A stretch of 64,000 nucleotides of DNA from Planctomycetota bacterium (GCA_014584345.1 JACTNB010000021.1:263064-327063); one strand, 5' to 3'; counted from the stretch's first letter, positions 36,539 through 46,522 are shown. Program-made: numbers and translations. Notes: generated by a model from the letters alone, not told the origin.

Positions 36539-38932
36539 TCAGTTTCTGGTAATGGTTTCGTTCAGATTCAGCAACACCCGTGCAACTTGAGTCCAACTGG
36601 CCAGTTCCACGCGATCCACGTTTTCAGGTAGTTTCAACAGGCCGATCGACAGCAACTCTTCCGCGGCTTGCGGCTGACTCGCGTAAAACGCACGTTGTTC
36701 CGCCAGCGTTTTCGCCAGGACGCGCGATTCCAGTTCCTCCGGTTGTCGCGAAAGAGTCTCGTGAAAGGCAAATTTGAGTCGCGCCACGTCCGCCGTTTCT
36801 TCCAACGCCAGAATGCGCTGGGCAAAGCCCCGCGCCGCTTCAACAAACGAGGGGTCATTCAGCAGCGCCAACGCCGCCAGGGGGGTATTTGATCGCGGTC
36901 GTTCCGCCGTGCACTCCTCGCGGCTGGGAGCATCGAACGCCTTCAACATCGGATGCAGGAACTGACGCTGCCAGTGCACGTAAACGCCACGCCGCCACTG
37001 GCTATGGTCTCCATCCGCGACGTACTCCCGGGTGGGAAAATTCAGATGTCGATAATACCCGGCCGGCTGATACGGGCGGGCACTCGGGCCACCGTGGGAT
37101 TCCACCAGTAATCCACTGATCGCCAGGGAATTATCCCGGACCATTTCCGCGGGTAGCCGAAAGCGGTTTTGCCTGCCCCATAAATGGTTATCGGGATCTC
37201 GCTGCAACTGTTCCGGCGTCGGCACGGAGGACAGACGATACGCGTGAGTCAACGCCAGCGACCTCAACATATGTTTGATGTCCCAGCCCGACTCGACAAA
37301 TTCGAGGGCCAGTCGGTCCAGCAATTCCGGGTGTGTCGGCGGAGAACCCTGGCCACCGAAATCACTCAGGTCCGCCAGTCCGCGACCAAACATCAGCGAC
37401 CACAGGCGATTCACCATCACGCGGGCGGTCAACAGGCCGGCACCGTGCTCCGCATCCACCAGCCAGCGGGCCAGATCCAGTCGCGTTGCCCGCGTCTGCC
37501 CTGGTGTCAACGCACCCAGAAATTCCGGGATCGCCGGCAGGACCACTTCGCCGGAATCATCCTGCCAGTTACCCCTGGGCAAGATGCGTATTTCCCGCGG
37601 AGCGATCGCCGACGAGACCATCGTTTTGCGGCGTTTCCCCGCCAGTTCCCCCAGTTGTTTTTGAATGTCCGCGATTTCCTTGTCGAGCTGCTCGCGATAC
37701 GGAGCGGTTCCCGCCAGGACCCGATCGAGTTCCTGACGCAACGTCTCCAGTTGCCCCGTCAAATTGCGGTAGGCCTCGCGTTCCTGTTTAGTCAGCACGA
37801 AAACTTCTGGAGGTCGATTTGTCGGCAGGGAATTCCCTCCCACCTTGAAATGCTGGGCTTCGTCCAGATCCGCAAAAAATGCGACCATGGAATAGAAATC
37901 CCGCAACGTGTAGGGATCGTATTTATGCGTATGGCACTGCGCGCAGCCCATCGTCGCGCCCATCCACACCGCGGAGACATTCCGCACGCGATCCGCCGCG
38001 TAAATCGCCAGATATTCCTTGGGCTGCAGCCCCCCCTCGTGCGTGGTTTGCAACAGGCGGTTGTAACCCGAGGCAATCAGCGTGTCGACATTGGCATCGG
38101 GCAACAGGTCTCCCGCCAGCTGCGCGCGGGTGAATTGGTCGAACGGCAGATTCTCGTTGAACGCGGCAATCACCCAGTCGCGGTATGGTGAAATGTTGTG
38201 GTCCTGATCTCCATGGTATCCGACGGTATCCGCATACCGGACCAAGTCGAGCCAGTACATCGCCATGCGTTCGCCATGGCGGGGAGATGCCAGTAACTCC
38301 TCGACCAGCCGGGACAACGCATCCGGGGAGGTGTCCTGCAGAAAGGCCGTGGTTTGTGTTGCGGTGGGAGGCAAGCCGGTCAAATCGAAACAGAGACGTC
38401 GCAACAGCGTGACGCGATCCGCATCGTCCGCGGGCTGAATTCCTGCGCGTTCCAGTTTCGACAACACGAACGGATCGATCCAGGAATCGCACCATCCCTC
38501 GTTTTCGACAGCGGGATCTGCATGGCGTTCGGGGCGTTGATAGGCCCAATGTTCCGACCATCTCGCGCCGGCAGCAATCCACTGTTTCAGCTTTTCGATC
38601 TCCTCCGGCTTCAATTCCTTGCCCGCTTCCGCCGGAGGCATTCTGAAATCAGGATCGGTCGCCGTGATCCGGGAAATCAACTCGCTCGAATCTAAATTCC
38701 CCGCCACAATTGCCGCGACACCTTCGCGTGGTTCCTTGGCGGATGCTTCTCGATCCAGACGCAACCCTCCGCCACGATGTTCCTCGTCGGGGCCATGACA
38801 ACTGATGCATTTGCCGGATAGGATCGGACGAATATCGCGATTGAAATCCCATTCGTCCGACTTTGCCAACCGGGGAGCCAACAGGGATAGCAGCAGCGAA
38901 ATGCCAAGCAAGGGCCAGGTGGTTTTGATCAT
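36539..38932 (-). CDS. PSCyt1-DUF1549-DUF1553 cytochrome-like protein
   Basis: A 797-residue exported protein. After a signal peptide (about 1-24) comes a planctomycete cytochrome C domain (PSCyt1) with one haem site, CISCH at 42-46. DUF1549 lies at about 110-350 and DUF1553 at about 500-750 (NRLWSLMFGRGLADLSDFGGQG), separated by a helical stretch rich in Glu and Gln. The family is found in planctomycetes and verrucomicrobia next to DUF1501 proteins. The frame is open upstream to 39079, but the ATG at 38932 gives a proper signal peptide. It is divergent from hisB. Confidence 0.92.
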   Translation of the reverse strand: MIKTTWPLLGISLLLSLLAPRLAKSDEWDFNRDIRPILSGKCISCHGPDEEHRGGGLRLDREASAKEPREGVAAIVAGNLDSSELISRITATDPDFRMPPAEAGKELKPEEIEKLKQWIAAGARWSEHWAYQRPERHADPAVENEGWCDSWIDPFVLSKLERAGIQPADDADRVTLLRRLCFDLTGLPPTATQTTAFLQDTSPDALSRLVEELLASPRHGERMAMYWLDLVRYADTVGYHGDQDHNISPYRDWVIAAFNENLPFDQFTRAQLAGDLLPDANVDTLIASGYNRLLQTTHEGGLQPKEYLAIYAADRVRNVSAVWMGATMGCAQCHTHKYDPYTLRDFYSMVAFFADLDEAQHFKVGGNSLPTNRPPEVFVLTKQEREAYRNLTGQLETLRQELDRVLAGTAPYREQLDKEIADIQKQLGELAGKRRKTMVSSAIAPREIRILPRGNWQDDSGEVVLPAIPEFLGALTPGQTRATRLDLARWLVDAEHGAGLLTARVMVNRLWSLMFGRGLADLSDFGGQGSPPTHPELLDRLALEFVESGWDIKHMLRSLALTHAYRLSSVPTPEQLQRDPDNHLWGRQNRFRLPAEMVRDNSLAISGLLVESHGGPSARPYQPAGYYRHLNFPTREYVADGDHSQWRRGVYVHWQRQFLHPMLKAFDAPSREECTAERPRSNTPLAALALLNDPSFVEAARGFAQRILALEETADVARLKFAFHETLSRQPEELESRVLAKTLAEQRAFYASQPQAAEELLSIGLLKLPENVDRVELASWTQVARVLLNLNETITRN

Positions 38933-39249
38933 GGTTCTATCGACCAGGGGAGGAGGGCAGGGGGGGAGGGATCTCGCAAATTCACGAATCAGCCAGCCAT
39001 TATATATCAATGTCGAAAAAATGGTAAACATTTTCGCGAAAACCGCGCTGGCGGACCTGTTCGAGGAAGCCTCTGCCATGGCTATCCGCAGGGCTAGATA
39101 ACCGAAAATATTGATAAAGTAGGCCTGTTCCGCCAGATTGTAGTAGAAGGCGCCCCATCCGACTGGAGTTCGCGAGCCTTTTCGACGAAGCTGATGTCGA
39201 GTTTGAGAACTCCCGCTGTCTCAAGTGTGCGACCCTGCAGGAAACAACC
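38933..39249. other. Divergent promoter region between PSCyt1 gene and hisB
   Basis: A 317-base stretch with no supported gene. It must contain promoters for both flanking genes. An AT-rich part around 39000-39050 and another at 39100-39120 are candidate promoter sites; I could not pick definite -35/-10 pairs. Confidence 0.5.
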
Positions 39250-39843
39250 ATGCCACGTGATGCCACTCTTCAACGCCAAACAGCCGAAACCAACATTTCT
39301 CTCTCTCTGAATCTCGATGGGAATGGAACCGTCCAGATCGAGACCGGCGTCGGCTTTCTGGACCACATGTTGACACTCTTTGCCAAGCATGGTTGTTTCG
39401 ACCTGACCATCGATGCCAAGGGAGATCTGCATGTGGATCAGCACCACACCGTCGAAGATATCGGCATCTGTCTCGGGAAGGCGATTCGCCAGGCCTTGGG
39501 CGATAAGCAGGGCATTACCCGCTATGGCTCCATGACTCTCCCCATGGATGAAACGCTGGTGACCGTCGCCCTCGATCTGGGAGGCCGCTACTGGTTCGAG
39601 GAACGCTTCGACTTCCCGACCGAAAAAATCGGCCAGTTCGATACGCAGCTAGTCGCAGAATTCTGGCGTGCCTGCGCCGGCAATGCCCTTATGAACCTGC
39701 ACATTCTGCTCCACCACGGCAGCAACAGCCATCACATCGCCGAAGCCATGTTCAAGGCGGCTGCCCGAGCTCTCCGCCAGGCGGTCTCGACCGACCCGCG
39801 CCAATCGGGTGTTCCCTCCTCGAAGGGAACACTGACGGAGTAG
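39250..39843 (+). CDS. hisB: Imidazoleglycerol-phosphate dehydratase (HisB)
   Basis: A 197-residue monofunctional enzyme for the sixth step of histidine synthesis, removing water from imidazoleglycerol phosphate. The di-manganese site residues are in two repeats: GFLDHMLTLFAKHG and DQHHTVEDIGICLG in the first half, and LNLHILLHHGSNSHHIAEA-like (read here as MNLHILLHHG, NSHHIAEAMFKA) in the second. Length fits the single-domain form without the HisN phosphatase part. No other his gene is adjacent, so the histidine pathway is scattered here. AGGAAA precedes the ATG. Confidence 0.96.
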   Translation: MPRDATLQRQTAETNISLSLNLDGNGTVQIETGVGFLDHMLTLFAKHGCFDLTIDAKGDLHVDQHHTVEDIGICLGKAIRQALGDKQGITRYGSMTLPMDETLVTVALDLGGRYWFEERFDFPTEKIGQFDTQLVAEFWRACAGNALMNLHILLHHGSNSHHIAEAMFKAAARALRQAVSTDPRQSGVPSSKGTLTE

Positions 39844-39913
39844 CGCACAGCATTACCCCGCTCCCTGATCGCGGCACAGGCTCGCAAGCATTCGAGATCC
39901 CCGCATGGCAAAA

Positions 39914-40663
39914 TTACGCGGCGGTGGACTCTGCTGTCGAGGACTCTTCCGGAGGGGCCTGTGCCGTCGCCGAGGTCTCCGCGGTACGGCACAGTTCCAT
40001 GAAATTGGGAAGTTGATCAATCCGACGAATTCCCAGGTACTGCAGAAATTGCCTGGTCGTTTCGTACAAATAGGGGCGTCCCAGGGAATCGTCCTCCCCC
40101 CCGATCCGGATCAGTTGGCGTTCCATCAATTGCTTAATGACTTCCGAACTCTGCACGCCGCGAATCGCCTCGACATCCGCCCGCGTGATTGGCTGCCGAT
40201 ACGCAATGATTGTCAGGGTTTCCAAGGCAGGGGCGGTCAGTTTCAATTCCACATTCCGTTGATGCACCCTCCCCAGCCAATGGGAGTATTCGGGTCTTGT
40301 CAGCAACTGATAGCCACTGGCAATTTGCTCCACGCGAAACGGAGACCCCTCGGCATCGTACAGCGCATTCAACCGGTCCAGCAATTCGCGACATTGCTCG
40401 ATCCCGGTCAACTTGGCGGCATCGATAATTCGCTTGGGTGTCAGAGGGCTATCCGAGAGAAACAGCACGGCTTCAAGACGTGCTATCGCCGCTGTGCGAC
40501 GCCCCGGCACGGAGTTACCGGGAGCCGACGCGGAGACGCGACGCATGCGCTGCCAAGCATTCCACGAGGCCACGTCCGGCAAACAGCCACGACTGCCCAG
40601 ACGTTCCCCCCCATGAGGGGCAGCAAGGGTCTGCGATCGCATATTTCCGGGAAAGTTGCACAT
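39914..40663 (-). CDS. scpB: Segregation and condensation protein B (ScpB)
   Basis: A 249-residue protein with the tandem winged-helix body of ScpB, part of the SMC-ScpA-ScpB condensin: AAIARLEAVLFLSDSPLTPKRI, LEQIASGYQLLTRPEYSHW-like text (here VEQIASGYQLLTRPEY), TAPALETLTIIAYRQPITRADVEAIRG, and DDSLGRPYLYETTRQFLQYLGI. About 50 residues at the start and 30 at the end are poorly conserved. The start is uncertain: the ATG at 40663 shares its A with the stop of the upstream gene (TAATG), indicating coupling; the ATG at 40642 is the alternative. No scpA is next to it. Confidence 0.9.
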   Translation of the reverse strand: MCNFPGNMRSQTLAAPHGGERLGSRGCLPDVASWNAWQRMRRVSASAPGNSVPGRRTAAIARLEAVLFLSDSPLTPKRIIDAAKLTGIEQCRELLDRLNALYDAEGSPFRVEQIASGYQLLTRPEYSHWLGRVHQRNVELKLTAPALETLTIIAYRQPITRADVEAIRGVQSSEVIKQLMERQLIRIGGEDDSLGRPYLYETTRQFLQYLGIRRIDQLPNFMELCRTAETSATAQAPPEESSTAESTAA

Positions 40664-41244
40664 TACAACAAGGGAGCCAGCTTGTATTGAGTACGTTGAT
40701 GATGCCAAGCCTCGACCTGCCGTAGTGCCTGCTGCAATGCCTGCAGGGGATCGTCGGCCTCCGCTTCGAAGCGGATCGTCGTTTGTCCGTCGACCCGCTG
40801 AAAACAGGCAAAATGAAATCCCTGTGCATTCTGTCCCGGTTGTAGGCGATAGTCGAGGATGCCATAACGGGAAAGTTGCTGGATCGACTGTTCCCAACTT
40901 AGAGATTGCAATTCGTCGTCCACCCGGATGGGCTGGCTGTTTTCATAGCCGAGACCCGCGGGAGACGAAACCGGGAGGGACTCCCGGGCATTACCGGCAA
41001 AGGGAGTCTGCGAGGCAGTGGCCCCGGAGTCTGGATTTTCGGAAAAGCCGGGGGCGGAAGATAAGTCCCACGAGGCAGCCGATTGTAAATCCCGGTCGGG
41101 CGCTTCCAGCAAAAAACCGGTTCCCTCCAGCGACGAGGCGAGCGAGCCTAGTTGCGGAACACCGAAGATGGACATCAGTGGTATTGCCGCCAGTGGCAAT
41201 GCCATGAACAACGTCATGAAAAATCCCGCGATGCGTCCCTGCAT
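40663..41244 (-). CDS. Membrane-anchored protein of unknown function, upstream of scpB
   Basis: A 193-residue protein with one N-terminal hydrophobic segment (about 7-27), probably a membrane anchor or signal peptide. A low-complexity linker (about 40-100, rich in Ser, Pro and Ala) leads to a compact C-terminal domain of about 85 residues (YGILDYRLQPGQNAQGFHFACF, TIRFEAEADDPLQALQQALRQVEAW). I do not recognise the family. Its stop codon overlaps the scpB start (TAATG). Its pairing with scpB may be only transcriptional. Confidence 0.7.
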   Translation of the reverse strand: MQGRIAGFFMTLFMALPLAAIPLMSIFGVPQLGSLASSLEGTGFLLEAPDRDLQSAASWDLSSAPGFSENPDSGATASQTPFAGNARESLPVSSPAGLGYENSQPIRVDDELQSLSWEQSIQQLSRYGILDYRLQPGQNAQGFHFACFQRVDGQTTIRFEAEADDPLQALQQALRQVEAWHHQRTQYKLAPLL

Positions 41245-41422
41245 CCTCTCTCCCCAGGCGATGTCTGGCTAAAAACTTACGAGTAATGGGCACTTTTCGA
41301 GCCGATTTTCCCGCAATTATTCCCTGTCAGGCCGGGACTGTAGCGTACAAACCGTGATACGGCAATGCGAATTTTTTCCTCCCTGCTGCCCGTCGGATGC
41401 CGAAGGAGGAGGGGCGTTCCGA

Positions 41423-42712
41423 TTACTTCATAAGATCAAGCAGAGTCGGAGTAGCCGTGGTTTCCGAGAGGATCACGACGGCACGTTGACCATCCGTGAA
41501 ATATGGATCCCCCGTGAGATTTCTCCGGGGCAGGCAAGGCTCGCAACTCCCGACGCCGGGCACATAACCCGCCAACTGCACCCGGCCTGCGTTGATGAGA
41601 TCTTCCAGTACGTAATCGCGTGCTTCGTCAACGTCGGCATCGATGCGGTGGGTCGTCAAATTCCAGGTGCGCCAGGTGAACCGCACCCCGATATCCCGAC
41701 TGGCCTGACCGATCCAGACGGGCTTGCCAGCGTATCGTATTCCCGAGTTCCAGAGCCTTAGATGCAAACGCTGATTGATCGAATCGCGAATCCGTTGCAG
41801 AGCAAAGTCCTGGCTGCGCTGGAACAGATAGAGTGGACTGACCGGGGAGTACCGGTATTCCGCCCCGGTGAGAAAGGCACGAAATGTTTTCCAGCAACTG
41901 ACCAGACTGATCACTTCCGTTTCATCCCAGCGGGCACCAAAGGCTCCCAGGATCGTGGCGAAGTCCCCCACGATTACCAGATTCAAGGGATCGCCAAGGC
42001 GTTTCCCGCGATGATCCGTCGTGGCAGGTGGAGTGTTTTCGAGATGTTCCCTGAATTCCGCGCGAGACAACTCGGGACCATCGTTGTCTAATCCGCGGTC
42101 TTTCAATTCCCGGCGGAGGTGATCGGTATCGAGACCGGGAATGGGGATCGAGAATTCGAAATCCCGGATCCCCTCGGTCCCCAGCAGACGGATCGGCACG
42201 CGTTTGGTCCCCTCGGTGCGATTCGTGAAGACGAACCCCGCTTGAGTCCCTCCCGCGGGAACGGGACGCAAATGAAATGCGTGTTGCTGAAAATAGGCAT
42301 CCATGCGGCGATTGGCCTTGCGGACGGCAAACAACTTTCCCATCAGCAGCAAGATCACCGGCAGGTACACCCAAGCCAACAACCCGAAACCCAGCAAGCG
42401 TTTGACATCGGAAAAGTGATTCCGCGCCGCCGCTTCCAGCGGTGAAAAATAATTCGGATCAACCGCGATGCATTGCAGCCGCCATGCATGGTCCGTCTGA
42501 TTGGTTATCCGTATCCAGACGGGTTGAATCCCCCGACGGGCCAGCGGCACGCCAAAAAATGCCCGTACCATCCCCGCATCGGGCACGGCCACGCGAATCT
42601 CAAAGCCATCCCGCGTCTGTGTGCTGGCGGTTTCCTCGAATTGCCGGTTTGCCGGATTGGGCTTGTAGGAAACGGTCCAGCAACGCTGCAAGAGACGACG
42701 AATAGAAAACAT
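41423..42712 (-). CDS. Membrane protein with LssY C-terminal-like domain
   Basis: A 429-residue protein. The N-terminal portion (about 25-95) is a beta-rich region, followed by one or two helices (about 108-128). Residues about 225-400 match the LssY C-terminal domain: DPLNLVIVGDFATILGAFGA, YSPVSPLYLFQRSQDFALQ, LRLWNSGIRYAGKPVWIGQASRDIGVRF and the HRIDADVDEARDYVLEDL end. LssY is named for its gene near the Legionella type I secretion genes; the domain's reaction is unknown. A TTG at 42721 lies three codons upstream of the ATG used. Confidence 0.78.
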   Translation of the reverse strand: MFSIRRLLQRCWTVSYKPNPANRQFEETASTQTRDGFEIRVAVPDAGMVRAFFGVPLARRGIQPVWIRITNQTDHAWRLQCIAVDPNYFSPLEAAARNHFSDVKRLLGFGLLAWVYLPVILLLMGKLFAVRKANRRMDAYFQQHAFHLRPVPAGGTQAGFVFTNRTEGTKRVPIRLLGTEGIRDFEFSIPIPGLDTDHLRRELKDRGLDNDGPELSRAEFREHLENTPPATTDHRGKRLGDPLNLVIVGDFATILGAFGARWDETEVISLVSCWKTFRAFLTGAEYRYSPVSPLYLFQRSQDFALQRIRDSINQRLHLRLWNSGIRYAGKPVWIGQASRDIGVRFTWRTWNLTTHRIDADVDEARDYVLEDLINAGRVQLAGYVPGVGSCEPCLPRRNLTGDPYFTDGQRAVVILSETTATPTLLDLMK

Positions 42713-42931
42713 GCAGGGCAATTTTTCGTCAAGGCGCGGAGGAATCGGAAAAGAACCGAATGGGCCAGATTCCTATTCTTCCCGGCAAGTCGGGACCAAT
42801 CAAGCCGAGGGCAGTTTAGCAGACCATAGTCCAGCAGGATACACCTGCCGTGCACCTTTCCGACGCTCCCACGACGCCGCTGCGCGGGGTATGGTGCAGG
42901 TAACTGCAGCAACATCGTGCAACCGGACAAT

Positions 42932-44323
42932 TCACGACAGCAATTCTGGGATGGGTTGCCCCGTGGAAAGTGCCACGGGACGACCATCCGTGGCCTGATA
43001 CGCAATTTCCTTCACGTTATAGCCCAGTGCCTGGAAGACGGTTGCATGGAGATCCGCCGGAGTGACGGCCCGCGTTTCCGGAAATGCTCCGATTTTGTCG
43101 GATGAGCCGACCACCTGACCGCCACGAATGCCACCTCCCGCCAGAACAACGGAATAACACCCGGGCCAGTGGTCGCGGCCACCGTCGGTATTGATTTTGG
43201 GGGTCCGACCAAAATCGCCCATCCAGATCACCAGCGTTTCGTCCAACAGGCCCCGTTCCTCGAGATCGTCCAGCAGGGCGGCGTAGGCCTGCTCCATCGG
43301 CGGCACGAGCGTGTTTTTCAGACGCGGAAAGTTGTTGTTATGAGTATCCCAGGTGATACTGGGACCATTCACGGTGGAGACAAAGCGAGTCCCCGCTTCG
43401 ATCAGCCTGCGTGCCAGCAGATGCGATTGTCCCCAGCTATGCCGCCCATAACGATCCCGCACATTGTCCGGTTCCAGGGATAGATCAAAGGCTCGGCTCG
43501 CCTCGCCGCGGGTGATGATCTGGGTTGCTTCTTCCTGGAAGACATCGCGATCTTCACCGACGTGAGACACCATGGAACCCGTCGGCCGATCGAGTTGACG
43601 CAGAATTTCCAGCCGGCTGTGAAACCGTTCGATAGTCATATCGGCGGCCAGCGTCAAATCGCGCACCTTGAAATTCTTGGCATTCGGATCATCATTCAGC
43701 ACGAAGGGATCGTACTTCACGCCAAGGCAACCACCAAATTGTCCGGGCGTGAGATAGACAAAGCTGTCGCAGTGAGGCTTTGGAGTGATGACATACGGCG
43801 GAACGGCGGCACTATAGCCATCCCGCTGGGCCAGCCAGCCGATGAGTGTGCCGAAGCTGGGAATATCGGCGGGGCTGGGATTGATCAACGTCGAATCCAT
43901 CTTGTAAGGACGCCCGGCAATCGTCCAGTACATTCCCGAGTTGTGCCCCGAATGTTTATGGTGGACACTCCGGACAATCGCCAGCTTATCCATGCGGCGG
44001 GCCATTTCCGGCAGCATTTCCGTAACCTGAATGCCGGGGACGGAAGTATCGATGACTTGAAATTCACCTCGGATGGAGGCATCGGCCATCGGTTTTGGAT
44101 CCCACAGATCCAGATGGCTGGGCGCACCACAGTTGAAAATCATGATGACATGCTTAGCTTTGCCCGACCGTACGGACGCCTGCGCGTTGTCAGCAAACGC
44201 CAGCGGCGCGGAAAAGGCCCCCAATGCAGCCGTGAGGGCACCCAAGGATTGGCGACGCGTGAGTTCAGTGGAAGAGCAGGGGGAGTGCCCAGTGGGGGAG
44301 GGATCGATGACTCGAGATTTCAT
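42932..44323 (-). CDS. Second DUF1501 family protein with Tat signal
   Basis: A 463-residue exported protein. The Tat motif is TRRQSLG at residues 22-28, followed by a hydrophobic stretch ending near 45. DUF1501 body: HVIMIFNCGAPSHLDLWDPKP near 57, ITWDTHNNNFPRL near 325, LVIWMGDFGRTPKINTDGGRDHWPG near 370. It differs from the first DUF1501 protein in the window and has no adjacent DUF1549/DUF1553 gene. The ATG at 44323 is chosen because GGAG lies about 7 bases upstream; a longer frame begins at 44383. The next gene downstream, 219 bases away, is the LssY_C protein. Confidence 0.9.
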   Translation of the reverse strand: MKSRVIDPSPTGHSPCSSTELTRRQSLGALTAALGAFSAPLAFADNAQASVRSGKAKHVIMIFNCGAPSHLDLWDPKPMADASIRGEFQVIDTSVPGIQVTEMLPEMARRMDKLAIVRSVHHKHSGHNSGMYWTIAGRPYKMDSTLINPSPADIPSFGTLIGWLAQRDGYSAAVPPYVITPKPHCDSFVYLTPGQFGGCLGVKYDPFVLNDDPNAKNFKVRDLTLAADMTIERFHSRLEILRQLDRPTGSMVSHVGEDRDVFQEEATQIITRGEASRAFDLSLEPDNVRDRYGRHSWGQSHLLARRLIEAGTRFVSTVNGPSITWDTHNNNFPRLKNTLVPPMEQAYAALLDDLEERGLLDETLVIWMGDFGRTPKINTDGGRDHWPGCYSVVLAGGGIRGGQVVGSSDKIGAFPETRAVTPADLHATVFQALGYNVKEIAYQATDGRPVALSTGQPIPELLS

Positions 44324-44917
44324 TAAATACTCCAGTTCGACTTGGTGCGAGGATTCCCGGGATGCGAGGCGAATCGTAAGCACGTGATATCAAAGCATAG
44401 TCGAAAGCCCCTGCCTTGGGAATCACGATTTGGATATCTTTCTGCATTTCTGGGTGGATGGGACGGTGCCGATCAACTCGCCCTTACACTGCTCTTAGCC
44501 ACCTCCAGCCGCAACATATTACAGCATAAATCGTTGTAGCCACAAAAACACTTGTTCCATGGGCGGGGCGACTCCGCGGACCAGAATTTTCATCGACTTT
44601 TTTCTGACTCCCCAGCCAATTCTGATGGCCGTTTTGTCGGCACGCGGCAAAAGTCGGCACGAGAGTCCCGTTGTTATCGGGGGATTGCATCCACTCGGGA
44701 ATCTGGTGATTCTGTCCGACTTGCCTTATAGTTTCCTGGCAGGTGTACGCCAGTTGAACTGCATTTTTTGGCCCAACGCTTGCCCCGAGTGGATCGCCAA
44801 GAAACACTCCGGGGTAAAGCAGCCCTTGTCAGTGCTGGATTGCATGCTGGCGAACTGTCCCTCACAGTGTTGCCTCTATTGTGGCAGGAAGAAACTCAAT
44901 CAGCCAGGGCGTAGGAA
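44324..44917. other. 594-base region without a supported gene
   Basis: It lies between the divergent DUF1501 and sulfatase genes. A 120-codon frame at 44559-44921 on the plus strand and a 107-codon frame at 44484-44807 on the minus strand overlap each other and have no recognisable sequence or ribosome site, so I do not call them genes. No repeat was seen. Confidence 0.5.
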
Positions 44918-46522
44918 ATGAGAAATTCCATGCGATTCTGTTTACTGCAACGGTTTTCCTCAATCGTCTGCTTGGGTTTACTACTGATCCATACCCCCGA
45001 AAATAGCCAGGCATACGAGGCCGCTCGGCCCAACATTATCGTCATTCTCGCGGACGATCTGGGGTATGGCGATGTTTCGTGCTACAACCCGCACTCGAAA
45101 ATCCAGACCCCCGCCATCGATCGACTGGCCGCTGAAGGGATGCGTTTTACGGATGCCCACACTCCCTCGGCTGTGTGCACTCCCACGCGGTATGGTCTGT
45201 TGACGGGGCGCTACAGTTGGCGTACGCGATTGAAGTCGGGCGTGCTGGATGGTTTCAGCCCTCCGTTGATCGAGCCAGAGCGGATGACGGTGGCCTCCCT
45301 CTTGCGCGGGCAGGGCTACGTCACGGCGTGTGTCGGCAAGTGGCATCTGGGGATGCAATGGACCCGGCAGGATGGCTTGCCGGAAACCGAGGACCTGAGT
45401 TCTCGAAACACATTCCGAGGCGGCCAGCAGATCGATTACACCGTCCCGTTCACGGGTGGTCCGCTGGCAGTGGGGTTTGAACAATTCTTCGGCATAGCCG
45501 GTTCGTTGAATATGTCACCCTTCTGTTACCTGCAACAGAACAGGCCCGTGCATTTGCCGATCTGGCCTCAACCGCGTCTGCGCGATGCGAATTTCGTGGC
45601 TACAGACGAAGGGGTTCGCTCACCGGACTTCACGAATTTCGGCGTATTGCCTCGGCTCACCGGAGAAGCGTTGCGTTTCCTCGAAAGTCAGTCAGCGAGT
45701 CAATCGAGCAAACCCTTCTTTCTATACGCGGCGCTGACATCACCTCATTTACCCGTGGTGACCAATCAGGAATATCTGGGGCGCAGTCAGGCTGGGCCTT
45801 ATGGAGATTTCGTCGTGGAAACGGATGCGTTTGTCGGAGCCCTGCTGGAAACACTGGATCGCACGGGACTGGCCGACCGCACGCTGGTGCTGTTTACGTC
45901 GGATAACGGGGGGTTGTACCACTTCTGGGAAGCGCGGGAGCAGGATGATCTGAAACATTATAAGCCTTCTGGGCGCGCGGCGTATATCCGGGAGTTTGGT
46001 CATCAGGGGAATGCACATCTGCGAGGCACAAAGGCGGATATCTGGGAAGGGGGGCATCGCGTTCCCTTCCTGGTTCGCTGGCCTGGAAAAACACCGGCCG
46101 GCCGAGTCAGTCATGAACTTGTGGAATTGACGGATCTGCTCGCCACGACCGCCGCCCTGACAGGCACTCCACTCCCGAAAGGCGCAGGTCCGGACAGTTT
46201 CAACATTCTCCCCGCACTGCTCGGGGAAATACCGGCGAAACCTGCCCGCGAATACGCAGTCCACCATTCCCTGACGGGCGTCTTTGCCATTCGCCGGGGA
46301 AAATGGAAACTGATCCCCCATCGAGGTTCCGGAGGGTTTTCGCAACCAAAAGCCCTGGATCCCCTCCGGGAAGGGGGGCCTGCCGGCCAGTTGTACGATC
46401 TTGAGGCCGATCCTTCCGAAACCCGTAACGTCTATGACGAAAATCCCGATGTCGTACTACAGCTCGGCAGACTGTTGCGACGCATCCAGGAAGCAGAAGG
46501 GGACGTTCGAGTTGTCCCCTGA
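44918..46522 (+). CDS. Secreted arylsulfatase, family S1 (CTPTR active site)
   Basis: A 534-residue sulfatase with a signal peptide (about 1-32) and the N-terminal metal motif ILADDLGYGDVSCY. The formylglycine site is Cys87-Thr-Pro-Thr-Arg91, a CxPTR variant common in planctomycete arylsulfatases. Then come GKWHLG and the DNGG and GHRVPFLVRWPG regions. The start is ambiguous: the ATG at 44918 lies one base after AGGAA, which is too close, and the ATG at 44930 has that site 13 bases away. The second tandem sulfatase follows after 193 bases. The substrate is unknown. Confidence 0.9.
   Translation: MRNSMRFCLLQRFSSIVCLGLLLIHTPENSQAYEAARPNIIVILADDLGYGDVSCYNPHSKIQTPAIDRLAAEGMRFTDAHTPSAVCTPTRYGLLTGRYSWRTRLKSGVLDGFSPPLIEPERMTVASLLRGQGYVTACVGKWHLGMQWTRQDGLPETEDLSSRNTFRGGQQIDYTVPFTGGPLAVGFEQFFGIAGSLNMSPFCYLQQNRPVHLPIWPQPRLRDANFVATDEGVRSPDFTNFGVLPRLTGEALRFLESQSASQSSKPFFLYAALTSPHLPVVTNQEYLGRSQAGPYGDFVVETDAFVGALLETLDRTGLADRTLVLFTSDNGGLYHFWEAREQDDLKHYKPSGRAAYIREFGHQGNAHLRGTKADIWEGGHRVPFLVRWPGKTPAGRVSHELVELTDLLATTAALTGTPLPKGAGPDSFNILPALLGEIPAKPAREYAVHHSLTGVFAIRRGKWKLIPHRGSGGFSQPKALDPLREGGPAGQLYDLEADPSETRNVYDENPDVVLQLGRLLRRIQEAEGDVRVVP

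Noticed and set aside
37184..38191. 335-codon plus-strand frame over the DUF1549/DUF1553 gene
   Set aside because: The opposite strand carries the clear PSCyt1 and DUF1553 signatures.
44559..44921. 120-codon plus-strand frame before the second sulfatase
   Set aside because: It has no ribosome site, no recognised motif and overlaps a rival frame on the other strand.
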